DNA of 64,000 nt from Isoetes taiwanensis (GCA_021234155.1 JAJEKV010000561.1:83437-147436); one strand, 5' to 3'. Shown: positions 23,915-34,899, numbered from the stretch's first letter. The notes: a model not told the origin generated them from the letters alone. A program made the numbers and translations.

Positions 23915-26860
23915 CTACTGTTTCACCTCTAACCTGTGAGAACTGATCCGATATCTTGCTGTAATTTGCCTGAGCCTCTTCGGCATGTTTGTGGAGAGAT
24001 AACTTTGGTCACCATAATGTTCCATTTGATTGACTGATAGCCTATAGTGTGACATCCTGCTCCCTTGTTTTGCCCATATGACCTGGATTGCAAGCCGCTC
24101 TGCCATTGCTCGAGTCTCCTCCTTGTCTACTGGCCAGTTCGCCTCCGTCACTCCCCAACGGCTTGCCCATTCTTCCATATCATGAAACCACCCCTGATTG
24201 GTTGATGCCAATAAAGCTTGATGTGATAACCTGCTGTTTGGCTGCCCCCGAACTCTATTGACGAAATTAATTGTCTGATAGAGAGCTTCTAATTCAAGAG
24301 GAAACATTCCCGTCTCGGCCAGCATTATTGCGTATGGTATGGTATTCTTAATACCCATCTCTCCACACAAGAAGAGCTTCTGGACTGATTCAATCTGTCC
24401 CCATAGCTTCTGCGAAATACTGGGCCCCCAAATGGGTGAGCCATAGAAAATCACTGTCTGAACCAAGGTTTTATACAGGTGTTTCTTCAGTTGCCAGTCA
24501 TTGAGGAACAATCTTGAGCACTTTGAAAGCATGGCATATAAAGCGGATTTCCCTCCTGTCATCCGCCTTCTTATGCACTCCTTCCAGCTATATTTAGAAG
24601 CTATTAATGCATAAGTATTTGAAACATTCCACTGTCTCGATCTCATGTCCCTTATATTGAAAACTTGGCCTGTCCCTGGTTCCAAAAACCATGACTTTTG
24701 TCTTTGCCACATTCACTCTCATTCGTTTTGCTGTACAAAACTGTTCCAACCTGTCTAAATGAGCTTGCAGAACTGCTTTCTTATTAGCTAGTAAAACCAC
24801 ATCATCTGCATATAATAACAATTGTATGACATAACCCCCAAGCAAAGTACCTGATAGAGCATGTGCACGCAACCATTCGTCAAGTTCATCGATGAAGAGC
24901 CCGAACAAAGTAGGTGACAGCGGGCAGCCTTGGCGGACCCCAATGGTCTTTCTGACCAATGTGCTCATATCCTTGGTTAATGTCACCAAAACTTCAGAGT
25001 ATAACTGAGATATCGCTCCTTTGAGTTCATCAGGGACACCTAATCGTGTCATTCTCTCACCTAAACCCTTCCTGGGAACCGTATCAAATGCTTTCGCAAA
25101 ATCAACGAAAGCAACGTATAGAGCTTTATTCGGTTCCTTCGCCCGTTCTATCAAGACACGGAGCGTTAGTGCATGATCTAAAGTATTGTGCCCTCTCCTA
25201 AAACCAGCTTGGTATTGAGAACGCTTGCCCTGTTCTTCAGCCCATATGCTCAATTTACTCTCCAGCAACGTACCCAAAAGCTTGGTGAAAGTGCTCCCAA
25301 TTAAAACAGTTCTATAGTTTTGTGCCAATTTCTTGTCTCCTGTTTTATAAATTGAATGTACTCGATTCACCCTCCAACTGTCTGGAAGTCCATATCTGAG
25401 GCTTTGATTTAACAAACGTGTCAGAATGGTAAGGGTCTGATGGCCTCCCCATTTAAACAATTCAATGCACAAGCCATCTACATCGTGTGCCTTATTGTTA
25501 TCCATTTCTGATAATGTCTCCCTGACCTCTGCCTCAGTAAACATATTTATGTTGGTGGCCGAAAATTGCATGTTTTCTGTCTCTTCAATAGCATAGATAC
25601 TTTTAACTAAACTTAGGAGCTCATCAAAATCCAGATTAGGCGCAGTTGGTCTTCCTTGTAATGCTCTCCAAAAGGTCTTTGGAGATTCCATAAGTTGATC
25701 TGTTAATTTTAGCTGCTAGTTCCTGAAAAAGGCTCGTTTTTTTTGTCTTACCAATGCTTTATACCACTTTGGCTTCTGTATGCAGTTTGCAGGCAGCTTT
25801 GCTCGTGCTTGCTGACAATCAATATCCCACCATGCATTGATAGGTCTACCAAGTGGGCGTTTCCTGGTGTAGCCGAACGTCTGCTCTGCTGCACGGAGTA
25901 CCGCCTGGGAGAATTGCCGAGCATCTGCCTGAAGTTCCCCTTTCCATGTCATGGAGAACATCAACCTCTCCACTTGGCTTTCATATATTCCGTTAAGTGC
26001 ATATTGAACCTTAAGCCTCGGTTGAAACGCAGTGTCATTCGCCACTGTGGTGCATGCCACCCTTATTTCTACAAACAAAGGCTTATGATCCGACTCAAGT
26101 AGTTTCTTACCTAGTCTAAAATCTTGAATTACATCACCATTTCTTGCTAATAGATAGTCTATGGTATTTGGATCCAAAGATGGTTGCCTGCATGTAAAAT
26201 CTCCACGAGCACTCAAACATGCTTGTACTATATTGAGAATTTTCAAATTGTAGATTGTACACATCTCTAGGAGCATTTAAGCCCATGAAATTCGATGATG
26301 GTATCTTCTGATGTCCTCTGAAACAATGGTTCTTCCACCTCCTGTAGCTGGACATCTATGATATTTTCGAATTTTATAGATTGCTTGTTACCTGTTCTTG
26401 CATTGAAGTCTCCCAACAGCAAAACTTCTCCATTTTTACCATGCTTCAAAGCTTCTGTACAAAGTGCCTGGAATGGATCTGATTTATCAAAACCTGGCTT
26501 ATCATATGTGCTCGCATTGATAGGGGCAAAATAGCAGACTCCCAAATAAATATCTTTAATCTTTAGCCATAAAAATTGCTTATTTATATCTGGTGATATC
26601 AATTGGAGTTCCTGTGCTATTTCCTTCCTACTATATATTGCTATGCCTCCAAATCCTCGTCCTACATTACTTCCTTTTTCATTCCATACATTCCCTATTA
26701 GCATAAATCCTGATATCTCTGGCAATGGACGAGTCTGGTGTTCCCATATCTCTGTAAACAGTAAAATATCTTGCTGATTCCAAACTTGGCATGTAGCTAC
26801 TATCTTTACTTGATGTAATCCATGAGCATTCCATAAACTAACCTTCAAGGCCCTAACTTC
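23915..26860 (-). pseudogene. LINE ORF2 (endonuclease and reverse transcriptase), interrupted
   Basis: The apurinic-type endonuclease begins VSLWNAHGL, then LLFTEIWE, LLLGDFNARTG and SDHKPLF, covering the expected N, E, D/N and D/H catalytic positions. The RT part shows RVNRVHSIYKTGDKK, FVDFAKAFD, GVRQGCPLSPTLFG and LLLYADDVVLLA, with both catalytic aspartates of the YADD box. The C-terminal part includes VIFYGSPIWGPS. Breaks: a frame change near 26,270 inside the endonuclease, an in-frame TAG at 25,718-25,716 between endonuclease and RT, and a frame change near 24,600-24,650 after the RT. The reading frame begins directly after the ORF1 stop, in the same frame, without an ATG before the first endonuclease motif. 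As it stands this copy is unlikely to be active. Confidence 0.88.
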
Positions 26861-27577
26861 CTAATTTCTTTTCCTGTTGGTTATCACTACTTTGCCACTC
26901 TTATCCAGATATGCTATAACTCCGGTATTTCTTGCTTTCTTGACCTTCTGCCATTCTTTCTTTCGGAATTCAAGCTGTGTAGGAGTTAAATCTGCATCCA
27001 ACCATATGCCTTTCTCGCCTTTCAATATGCTTCTATTGTGCATTACTCGGTCTCTCGCATCCTTATTTCTGAATTTGACAAGAATGGGACGGTTATGAAA
27101 TGCAGGCTTATCTAGTCTTCTTGATGATACAACCTGTGGATCATGCAAATGCATCATTTCCTTGAAGAATCTATCAATCACATCCGAGACATTTTCCTCT
27201 TGTAATTCTGGGATACCTGAGATTTTCAGGTTCATTGATCTAGATTCTTGTTCTGCTTGCTCGGTGGTAATATGCTCTTGATGCATCAGCATTTGTTCTT
27301 TAGTGGTCTCTGCAAGTACCGAGGCTAGTTTGATTTCTAAAGCTTCATAACTGTCCACTGAGTTTTTGGCAGCTAATTCCTCGTTCTTACTTTGAAGAAT
27401 CGTATTTTGATGCAATACCTCTTCGAGGGTTTGCTTCATTGAAATCACTTCGGTTCTCATGTTCTGAATTTCTGCTTTCAATTCATTAACCAACACGAGG
27501 AGATGGGTTGTGTCTCCGTCATATTCCATGGCCTCGCCCTTGCTGGGTGATGCCATTGTTTTCTTCTTAGCACCCAT
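26861..27577 (-). CDS. LINE ORF1, RNA-binding chaperone-type protein (238 aa)
   Basis: The start is the ATG at 27,577 (MGAKKKTMASPSKGE). The open frame extends further upstream, but without an ATG. Residues about 20-95 have the heptad pattern of a coiled coil (LVNELKAEIQNMRTEVISM onward). Residues about 105-200 resemble the L1 ORF1 RRM-like fold: SMNLKISGIPELQEENVS, then a helix, then RPILVKFRNKDARDRV. A basic C-terminal segment follows (FRKKEWQKVKKAR) and the protein ends NRKRN. Such proteins trimerise and bind the element RNA to form the ribonucleoprotein. No internal stop is present, unlike ORF2. Confidence 0.85.
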   Translation of the reverse strand: MGAKKKTMASPSKGEAMEYDGDTTHLLVLVNELKAEIQNMRTEVISMKQTLEEVLHQNTILQSKNEELAAKNSVDSYEALEIKLASVLAETTKEQMLMHQEHITTEQAEQESRSMNLKISGIPELQEENVSDVIDRFFKEMMHLHDPQVVSSRRLDKPAFHNRPILVKFRNKDARDRVMHNRSILKGEKGIWLDADLTPTQLEFRKKEWQKVKKARNTGVIAYLDKSGKVVITNRKRN

Positions 27578-27599
27578 AGGGTTAGAGTCGCCCCCCCAA

Positions 27600-27657
27600 G
27601 GAAGCGCCAACAGCAGCGCCCTGGCGGCGGAAGCGCCAACAGCAGCGCCTTGGCAGG
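27600..27657 (-). repeat. 29-bp tandem duplication at LINE 5' end
   Basis: GGAAGCGCCAACAGCAGCGCC occurs twice, 29 bp apart. Position just upstream of ORF1 suggests 5' UTR of the LINE. Two units are too few to call a promoter array. Confidence 0.7.
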
Positions 27658-27660
27658 GTT

Positions 27661-28564
27661 TTCTTAGGCTTTTCTTGTGCTATATTTAATGGTTCATAGT
27701 GTTATTCATAAACTTGCCAATGTTTTTGAATTTTTTTTTTTCAAACCAAAAAAACATCTTCAATAACACACCAAAACAAGAATGGAGTGAAACTAAGTTT
27801 TTGCGGTTTTTACATAGCAGCGTTAAAAAAAATATAATTTGACTTTGCACAAGAAGTTAGAATGAATTTTCACTTACGTAAAAGTTTGCACTCTTAATTA
27901 TAAGGACAGAACATGTGACAAGATTTAATAGAGTTTAACCTTACCAATGCAAATTGTAACTAGGAACGAAATGCAATGGAAACGAAAATGTGTGGCCCCA
28001 ACACTCGAACATTGAATGTGTGGGCAACAGTAAAACATTGAAATGACATACATGAAGGGTGGTAAAATTACATTAATATTCATATTTGCAAAACAATTAT
28101 GGTAGTTAAGTTAATAGTACAAGAAATTTATCGCGGCGGCCAAGGCCGCCGCGAACATTTCTCTTCCCTTTGGGCCTGAGAGCTTTATGGTGGTTTTCCA
28201 TAACAAATTAGGTGTTTATGGCCATTTGGCATAATAAACTAGGTGTCTATGCGTCCTCAATTTGTTACTGTTGTAACACCTCTGCAAACACCGAGATTTT
28301 ATCTCAACTTAAAACTTGAGGACTAGTTTGTCAAGGAGACTGGTTGTGCCTCTACTATAGAGAGAACCATCAGCTCCAATGTTGAACGCCTTGGGGGGAG
28401 ATGATCGGCAAACATACCATATATATATCTTTATTGATTCAAACAATAACAATGGAGGCCGTATGAATGTCTTTAGAGAATTTAACAACCACATTGGAGG
28501 CCCTATGTATGTCTTCAAAGAATTCACTCAATGGTCTCAACCACATTGGAGGCCCTATATATCT
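27661..28564. other. No gene recognised
   Basis: AT-rich flank of the LINE followed by imperfect repeats of CACATTGGAGGCCCTAT (about 28,452, 28,491 and 28,540) that lead into a 36-bp tandem duplication. A short GC-rich inverted repeat (GCGGCGGCCAAGGCCGCCGC) lies at 28,133-28,152. Confidence 0.5.
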
Positions 28565-28636
28565 CAATGGTCTAAAGGGCTAGATGGTCTTTGGGACCCA
28601 CAATGGTCTAAAGGGCTAGATGGTCTTTGGGAACCA
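28565..28636 (+). repeat. 36-bp tandem duplication
   Basis: CAATGGTCTAAAGGGCTAGA followed by TGGTCTTTGGGA occurs twice back to back. Because 36 is divisible by three, a weak open frame runs through both units. Confidence 0.92.
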
Positions 28637-30356
28637 GACAGAAGTGGGAAGGGATATACTATCAAGATGAGTACTCTTTGATAGCAGATAAATTGTTTTA
28701 TTATGTCAATGAGAAGTGATAAGGTGATGGATTATGGAGTAGACATTTAGGGTACCAATATTAAGTTGACATTTCTAGATACGGGGACGACGCTTGAGAA
28801 TCTCGATCAAACGTTTCAAATGTCGAGGAAACGTGCTTGCGCCAAAAATACATAGAGAACCATTCTTTGGAAGAGAGAATTCCCACAGGTTTGGCTATGG
28901 GCTGATTGCCGAACTTACGGCTACAATTTGTTCCAGCCCATCGAGCTGCCCCTTCACGAGAACCCTAACGGATGAAAGTGGTAAGTTTTTCCAGTCATCT
29001 CAACCTTACCAAAAATGACCCCTTATTTGGATTGCATTCCGCCAAGTATGTCAGCCCCAATCCGCTTTTAAGTACTTGAGCGTAACTCACTGGTTCCAAA
29101 ATTTGCAATAAAGGGGCGTGCTTCTCTTGAAATGGACTCATTCACGTTGTAGAATCGATATAATGCGTTGGCTATATGAACTGAACTTTTTAATTAACTT
29201 ATCTTGAATTAAACTTCGGTGCCATATTTCATCAATTGATTTTGAAGCAATTTAGTGCATGATATCCCTTTGCGGGCAATCCATTAGTGCCTTCCATGCG
29301 TGATTCTCATAAACATTCTCTTGCCATGCGGTCTGATTTGTTGATAACACGATCCGGTGGCATAGATCGCGGATTACTTTGGGCAGGGCTGAGCTATCTT
29401 CGACTTACTTGTCCTTGTTATTTCAAAGGTGAAGATTAAGAGTTATCCGAACATGGCGGATGTATAGGCTGGCTACATAATATTTCGAATTTACGTCGTG
29501 AGTGGTGGTCATTTATTGGCCCCAATTGCTAGAATGCCTTTGCAATGTTCTTCCATTTAAAAGCCTACTGCTTGAGAAAGTTTATCTTGAGATCCTTAAA
29601 GCTTATTGGCCATGTATTTTGCATCAAAGCAATAGATGTGCAAATCCTAAATCCAACAAATTGCCAAATCCAACAAATTGCTTCCCTCGTGCTTTTTGTG
29701 AACTTGTAAGAAGCGGTGTAAGAAGCAAATGCAGACCACCAATTCCCTAGTTATGAATTACGCCAAATCTCCCAAAGCGAGGCCTTGATCCCGGATTCTT
29801 ATGCAAACCCACATCTTCGACTCACGGGCTCACACACCGGCCGCAAAGGGACCTGAGCCTCGTCGATAAGCACAAGCATTTAGTATTAGTGTGGGTACAA
29901 ACATTCGCATGGCATGAAAGATAGACTTAATGGACAACAACAACAATTTATCAAAGATGCACATTCTTTGCTTTTTACATTTTCCATATTTTCTCTAATG
30001 GTCCAAAATACAACCTCATTGGTGGTGCGTTTGTCAATGAGCAGGCAAGGAAAAACCAACAATAGGAGTAGCTACATGCTGCTCAAATCTAATAAAAGGA
30101 AGAAATCCGCTACCGTGAATGTTCACAACGAAATTCAGCATGCAAATTAATCCCATTTAGGACCTTTGCTACAGTCTAAATAGAAAGATAGAAAGAAAGG
30201 TTTATCAGAAGCTCACCTTTATATAATGCCAAAAATATTTGCGTCTGGACTGCAGTAGATGCACCCTAGACTATTATGTTGTAAGCAGATTTAGCTAAAA
30301 GATCAACCCAGAAATACATCATATCGCTTCTGAGTAAACTTGCATGCTTGGTGCTA
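28637..30356. other. No gene recognised
   Basis: Short open frames only; no family, RNA gene or element end was recognised. Confidence 0.45.
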
Positions 30357-30431
30357 GGTAACCGCCAGGTTTGAGGGGCGCCGCCGCCTGCCCGGTTTAC
30401 CGCCGGAAACCCCGAAAACCTGGCGGCTACC
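30357..30431. repeat. 75-bp foldback hairpin
   Basis: Arms GGTAACCGCCAGGTTT (30,357-30,372) and AAACCTGGCGGCTACC (30,416-30,431) pair with one mismatch around a GC-rich loop. It is directly followed by a second sequence whose inverted copy lies at 31,351, so the hairpin may be one end of a foldback element. Confidence 0.8.
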
Positions 30432-30685
30432 AAACGTAAACCGCCGGTTTGGTGGAAATTCCGTGCTTGGCTCAAAGAGCTGATTTGTGTGTGTTTACAG
30501 GGATTTCTGTGCTTTCTGTGCTGATCTTTTTAAATTCAGATAAGAAATTACATACAAGGCTAGCATTGCCCTTGTAAATTATGGCATGGACTTAATTTAC
30601 TCCCTTCTGAATCCGATACCTCTGCTACTACCAAAAAAGGACTTAGAACAAGCTTACAATATGTGCAAAAACAAGAGATCTTGAA

Positions 30686-31228
30686 ATGGAAAATTGTAGC
30701 ATGAGTACCACAAGGCAACAATCTCTCTTTTCATTCTATTCCAAAGAAAAATCTGCTAAAAATGCAGGTAATACCATTGATCCTACGCCTGAATCGTATG
30801 CTCAGATGCAGAAACGTCTTGGCCGGATGCCAAGAAATGCTACGAAAAAGAAAGATTCATGCGCATTGGATGAGTACCTGGAAAGAAAAACAGCTGCAAA
30901 AGATAATGTACAATGTCCATTTTTGCCGGACTTGCAGAGCCCTGTTTCTGTCTTGCAATCTTTGTCTGCCGTGAAACAACCTTCCAGCTTGCCTCTTTCT
31001 TCTCCTTTAGGGCCAAGCTTGAGAGCTGCCGGAACCGCCTGCATGACCTGGGAACTCCATTATCCAAGCTTGAGAGCTGCCGGAACCGCCTGCATGACCT
31101 GGGAACTCCATTATCCAAGCTTGAGAGCTGCCGGAATCGCCTGCATGACCTGCAGCAGCTCAAGAACTCCATTAGCCGCGGCAGCATGGCTCAAGAACTC
31201 CATTATCGGCGGCTATGGCGGAGCATGA
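30686..31228 (+). CDS. Hypothetical protein with N-terminal PCNA-binding-type motif (180 aa)
   Basis: The ATG at 30,686 opens a frame whose residues 10-17, QQSLFSFY, fit the PIP-box pattern Q-x-x-(hydrophobic)-x-x-aromatic-aromatic. A basic stretch follows, as is usual for DNA repair and replication proteins that bind PCNA. Residues 35-75 (ESYAQMQKRLGRMPRN and later ALDEYLERKTA) also read as genuine protein. From about residue 110 the frame consists of a 17-residue repeat (PSLRAAGTACMTWELHY) made by a 51-bp tandem repeat, then stops. No further domain is recognised. It could be the first exon of a larger gene whose 3' part was replaced, or a captured exon. It lies inside the inverted repeat pair 30,434-31,378. 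Confidence 0.4.
   Translation: MENCSMSTTRQQSLFSFYSKEKSAKNAGNTIDPTPESYAQMQKRLGRMPRNATKKKDSCALDEYLERKTAAKDNVQCPFLPDLQSPVSVLQSLSAVKQPSSLPLSSPLGPSLRAAGTACMTWELHYPSLRAAGTACMTWELHYPSLRAAGIACMTCSSSRTPLAAAAWLKNSIIGGYGGA
31013..31150 (+). repeat. 51-bp tandem repeat, about 2.7 units
   Basis: Units start at 31,013, 31,064 and 31,115 with CCAAGCTTGAGAGCTGCCGG and are nearly identical; the third is cut after CATGACCTG. The period is a multiple of three. Identity between units indicates recent expansion. Confidence 0.95.
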
Positions 31229-31815
31229 AAGTCGGCTATGGCGAAGCATGGCATGAATGGAACGAGAATGGCTCTGGCGGTGTTCAAGCGGCGCCGCCTG
31301 TACGGTTTAAACCCTTGGTTCCCTAAAATAAATAAATAGGGAATATTCTAGGAATTTCCACCAAACGGTGGTTTACGTAAAGAGCATCTATTGCCATTAA
31401 AATAGAACCTGTGAGTTGAAAGTTACAGCGACTGTCAACACAAGACAAAAGACGAGCTATTGAATAGGTAAATGAGAATGAAGCTTACCGTAACTGTCAC
31501 TTGCTCTGTTTGCTCTGCACGCCATATCTAACAAACTTAGAAACATTAATATAAATGGACAGGGAGGATTCTGGCGAATGGATTTAGATGCCTGTTGCAG
31601 ATCCACCCTGCAAATCCCAAAAGCCCTTTGCATTGCATGCCAAATATTTGCAAAACTCCAATTTTGGCACAACGGCATTCGTAGAGTTGAAGCCCAAGTA
31701 AAGGAATGCAAAGAAAAAAGCCGCTTTCTCTGGAAAGCCTGTTGATACTGAGCATCGCCATAGCCTGTTCATCAAATTAAGAGAAGTTTCAGCAAAGCGG
31801 TCAGAAAGCACTCAC

Positions 31816-31895
31816 GATTTTTTTGCTTTCTCCAAGGATCTTGAATGCCCGAAATGAAATGGATCATAAATACCATCTGCATAAACTCTACCCGG
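31816..31895 (-). pseudogene. Phosphocholine cytidylyltransferase, single catalytic exon
   Basis: Minus-strand translation gives [20 protein letters not shown] then EKAKK, followed by a perfect donor GTGAGT at 31,815. This is the start of the cytidylyltransferase fold, including the HxGH nucleotide-binding motif, of CTP:phosphocholine cytidylyltransferase, the rate-setting enzyme of phosphatidylcholine synthesis. The family normally has Leu where this copy has Pro (YDPFHFGH). A GTAG just upstream (31,888-31,891) could be the acceptor. I found no following exon down to the LINE at 27.6 kb and no N-terminal exon above it. It is either an orphan fragment or an exon of a gene with very distant neighbours. 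Confidence 0.75.
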
Positions 31896-32653
31896 CCAAT
31901 CACTACCAAAAATTGCCGGAAACAGATCTTTCGTTGCTCCAACTATTTCGTTGCTGTAACCGAGCTCCAGAAAATACGTCCATTTTTGGGGCACAACTTG
32001 CCGATTTCTGGTCTATGTTCAGACCTATCAGATGCAATAAATCCAATTTGCAACCAAAATCGAGAAGCAATAGTCAATCTACCCGAAAATGCAATATAAT
32101 CTGCAAGACAAAGCAAATGAAGCTCAGGATAAACCAGTAAAAACTGGGGGATGTAGGTTCTTCCACCGACACTATCGGACGACAAAAAATAGCGAAGCAA
32201 AAAAACGTGGCACCAAAAGGGCAAATTGGATTGCGGCGCAGAAATATTCCGTGCGACAAAAACAGAAAATCAAAATATGAAACTGAGTTATATATGTGTA
32301 GATAGATGTACTTATACTTGTTGCTAGATAAATAGCACTAGATCACATAAGCAGTTTACAAAAAGGACATCACCAATCAATCTGTTCTTCAAATTCCTTT
32401 TTAGCATTTTGCTGCCTGCTTTTTTACTACCCTTATGGTGGGTCAAGATGCTATATCTTGCCAACTTGCAGCTTAAGAGAAAGTTTATATATGAGGAGAG
32501 GTTAAACCATAATGAATGTGTCATTAACATCCCTTGCATTACTAGACACCCACTCTGACTTGGGAGTCGTGCAGTGTAAAATTATAGTGCACAAACATGC
32601 AATATAATCAAACTGTTCATGCCACAATATAAACTTATACCAGACACTCGAGT
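31896..32653. other. No gene recognised
   Basis: Only shadow-like open frames appear here. The sequence leads into the palindrome array at 32,654. Confidence 0.45.
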
Positions 32654-33260
32654 GGTATAAATTTATACCGTTCACATCTCTCGTTGGTTTAAGTTGATAT
32701 TTTAGGCACTGTGGTATAAATTAGTAACGTTCTCGCATCTCACATCGGTTTATATTTATATAGTGTAAGCCCATTCAATATAAATTTATACATTGAAACT
32801 TGAATGGTTTTTTGAGTGGTATAAATTTATAATTTATATGATTCACGGCTCTCTTCGATATAAATTTATATTATAAACACTCCAGCGGTATAAATTTAAA
32901 CCGTTCACATCTCTTCTCAGTATAAATTTATCCAGTGTTGGCCCGATATATATAAAGTTATAATCTTGAAACTAGAACAATAGTTTGCACACTAAATTCA
33001 GAAAGTCTCGTATTCCAGGGTGTTTTTACTTACTCGAACAAATTTCTTGTGCAAAAGACTTCACAAAGTTGCATTAGAAGGCCTTTGATCTGGTATGTGG
33101 AAGCCTATTACAGACTAAAATGTTAGTAAATTAGGTAAAATCTTCTTAAAATTTCTCTCTTTTATGCCCCTAAAAACTTGATATGTAAAGAATGTTTAAT
33201 TACAATACTCAAACACCTCTGTTGAAATAAACAATTGAGCATATAAATTTATACCATGGG
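32654..33260. repeat. Palindrome array, left part
   Basis: GGTATAAATTTATACC at 32,654-32,669 is a perfect 16-bp palindrome. About nine further degenerate copies of the TATAAATTTATA core follow at irregular spacing (for example near 32,778, 32,818, 32,858, 32,888, 32,919 and 33,243). Text between copies partly repeats too (GTTCACATCTC recurs). The same motif continues at 38,845-39,485 beyond the LTR element, so one array was split. Confidence 0.85.
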
Positions 33261-33332
33261 CACTTCAACATGAAGAGGACAAATGCACTTTAATATGGAA
33301 AGCACCCTTTGCATTATACCAAAAGGGCACCC

Positions 33333-33916
33333 TGTTGTGTGTTTTATCTTGACAATTTTTGCATGATGTGCTTAAATTGGTGAAATGTGTGCAAAAATGG
33401 AGAACAATATAGGTCTAATGTGGAGAAAATATAAAAAATGTGCAAATATTGTGGATGAAACATTTATGATGTATTGAAGTTGAATTTATGGACTTGAAGG
33501 TGTATAAAAGTTCTTTTCAATGGTTAAAGTATGGGGATGAGGTGGTGCACTCCTAGAAGACATGTAAGTTATTGGAGATCTAATGGTGGAGGTTGCTTAA
33601 AGATGAATGGAGGAGATTTGTTGTGTAAGTTTAAGAGGAGGCACGTCTCCTCACTCTCTCCCTCTTCCATCTTGGAGTTTTCTTGAAGATCTATTGTAGA
33701 GTGCATCTTCTATGGAAGAATTAATAATAGAAGAGGAGGATGAACCTCCAGACTTGTGTTATCTCTCTTCTTCATCGTCTGTAATACATTCTCCTTCATC
33801 TGTGTTTTGTAGTACATTGTCATGCTGGTAGAATGGGATGAAATCCATTGCATAGACTTTGCAGTTTGCTTGCCAGAGTTTCTGATTGTGATCTTGCACA
33901 CGGAAATCCATTTACA
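33333..33916 (+). repeat. 5' LTR (584 bp)
   Basis: It is collinear with 38,238-38,826, with scattered substitutions. TATAAAAG at 33,503-33,510 is a candidate promoter TATA box. The two LTRs are similar enough that insertion looks fairly recent compared with the other wreckage. Confidence 0.88.
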
Positions 33917-34045
33917 TTTTTTGGGGGGCATTCCGAAAAAGCAACATTTTACTGGTATGACATTGTGATGATAATCTTCATTAATTATGGCAACAACAGA
34001 GCAGAATAAGTATTCAGATTATTCATGGCAGGCATATGTAGCTAA

Positions 34046-34080
34046 ATAGAATAGAATAGAATAGATTTTTAGCATCTACT
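34046..34080 (-). mobile_element. LINE tail fragment (copy D)
   Basis: On minus this reads GATGCTAAAAATC followed by about four TATTC units (ending near 34,046). It matches the GCGCTAAAACC-(TATTC)4 end of the LINE at 37,340. Little else of the element can be recognised, so it is either very short or heavily eroded. Confidence 0.5.
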
Positions 34081-34822
34081 CTAAGTGCTAATCCTTGCCA
34101 AGAAACAAAAAAGGGAGAAACAAAGACACAAATCCTAATCTACCATAGCCTTTTTGCTGCCATTGTCCTTTGCTCTAAAATTGTCTGTGATGTGCCTCTG
34201 CCTGCAAAATCAGAGAAGAGGAGTCGAGTTGCTGCCTGCCATATCTGGTTCCATTTCCATTTTTATGGTCGGATTTGCGCCTCTAACATCCCAAGGCTCC
34301 CATCCTAGTAATACAGAGCCCTAATAGTTTCTGAGTTAACACAGCTGATGTGAGATGCTAAAACATGATATGTGCGGCAGATCCACACCATGGCCGATAC
34401 CTGACAACATCCACCATGTTCAGCGACAGAATGTCGACCAAAGAAGTGGATGAACAGATGCTAAATGTGCAGAACAAGAACTCTTCATATTTCATATTGT
34501 ACCCTGTCGTTGATTCATCTGCCATCTCTTTGCTTTAAGCCATTTCTTTGCTATCGTCTCCTTCTGCCATACTTACCCTAAATCGGCTGACCCATCCTCT
34601 GATTCGCCATCCTATAGCTGCTGCTCTGCCGAATGATGCATCTATGCTTGCAGAAGATAAACACAAAAGGGATTCAGATCGCCATACCCTAACTGATCGG
34701 TCGCGCTGCACAGAAAGACCATGCCTTAAAATAGATCGCATGCGCAAAGGAAAAGAAAAAAGTAAAGATAAATGAAAATTGATAGAACGCAATAGGAAAA
34801 TCAAAATCTTTTCGCATTATAC

Positions 34823-34899
34823 GTGTTGGCAAATGGTCCTTTGGATAAGTTGTTGATTTTTTTAACCACAAATCTCTGGTTCAAGTCCTTCTAGGCACA
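34823..34899 (+). other. tRNA-like 77-nt sequence
   Basis: The T-arm-like phrase CTGGTTCAAGTCC and a spacing of 77 nt from GTGTTGG to GGCACA fit tRNA dimensions. The acceptor ends pair only partly and the anticodon region is a run of T, so this is not a working tRNA gene. The T-arm resembles organelle-type tRNA. It could be a tRNA pseudogene or a fragment of transferred organelle DNA. Confidence 0.35.

Larger units (their letters stand above)
23915..27660 (-). mobile_element. Near full-length two-ORF LINE (non-LTR retrotransposon)
   Basis: Order on minus: a short 5' region with a 29-bp tandem duplication, ORF1 with coiled coil and RNA-binding fold, then ORF2 with endonuclease, reverse transcriptase and C-terminal domain. 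No poly(A) follows. On minus, about 280 bp past the coding end, there is an ATT/ACT/ACC trinucleotide tract that may be the 3' tail, in which case the element ends near 23,489. No convincing target-site duplication was found. It differs from the TATTC-tailed LINE family seen elsewhere in the window. Confidence 0.88.
30434..31378. repeat. Inverted repeat pair bounding about 0.9 kb
   Basis: 30,434-30,462 begins ACGTAAACCGCC and ends GGTGGAAATTCC. 31,351-31,378 is its inverted copy with a small difference. Between them lies the PIP-box ORF. Terminal inverted repeats of a small DNA element that captured sequence are one reading. No site duplication was confirmed. Confidence 0.6.

Noticed and set aside
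30762-31326. Overlapping open frames on both strands around the 51-bp repeat
   Set aside because: A repeat length divisible by three keeps all frames open; only the frame with the ATG at 30,686 and the PIP-type motif was kept.
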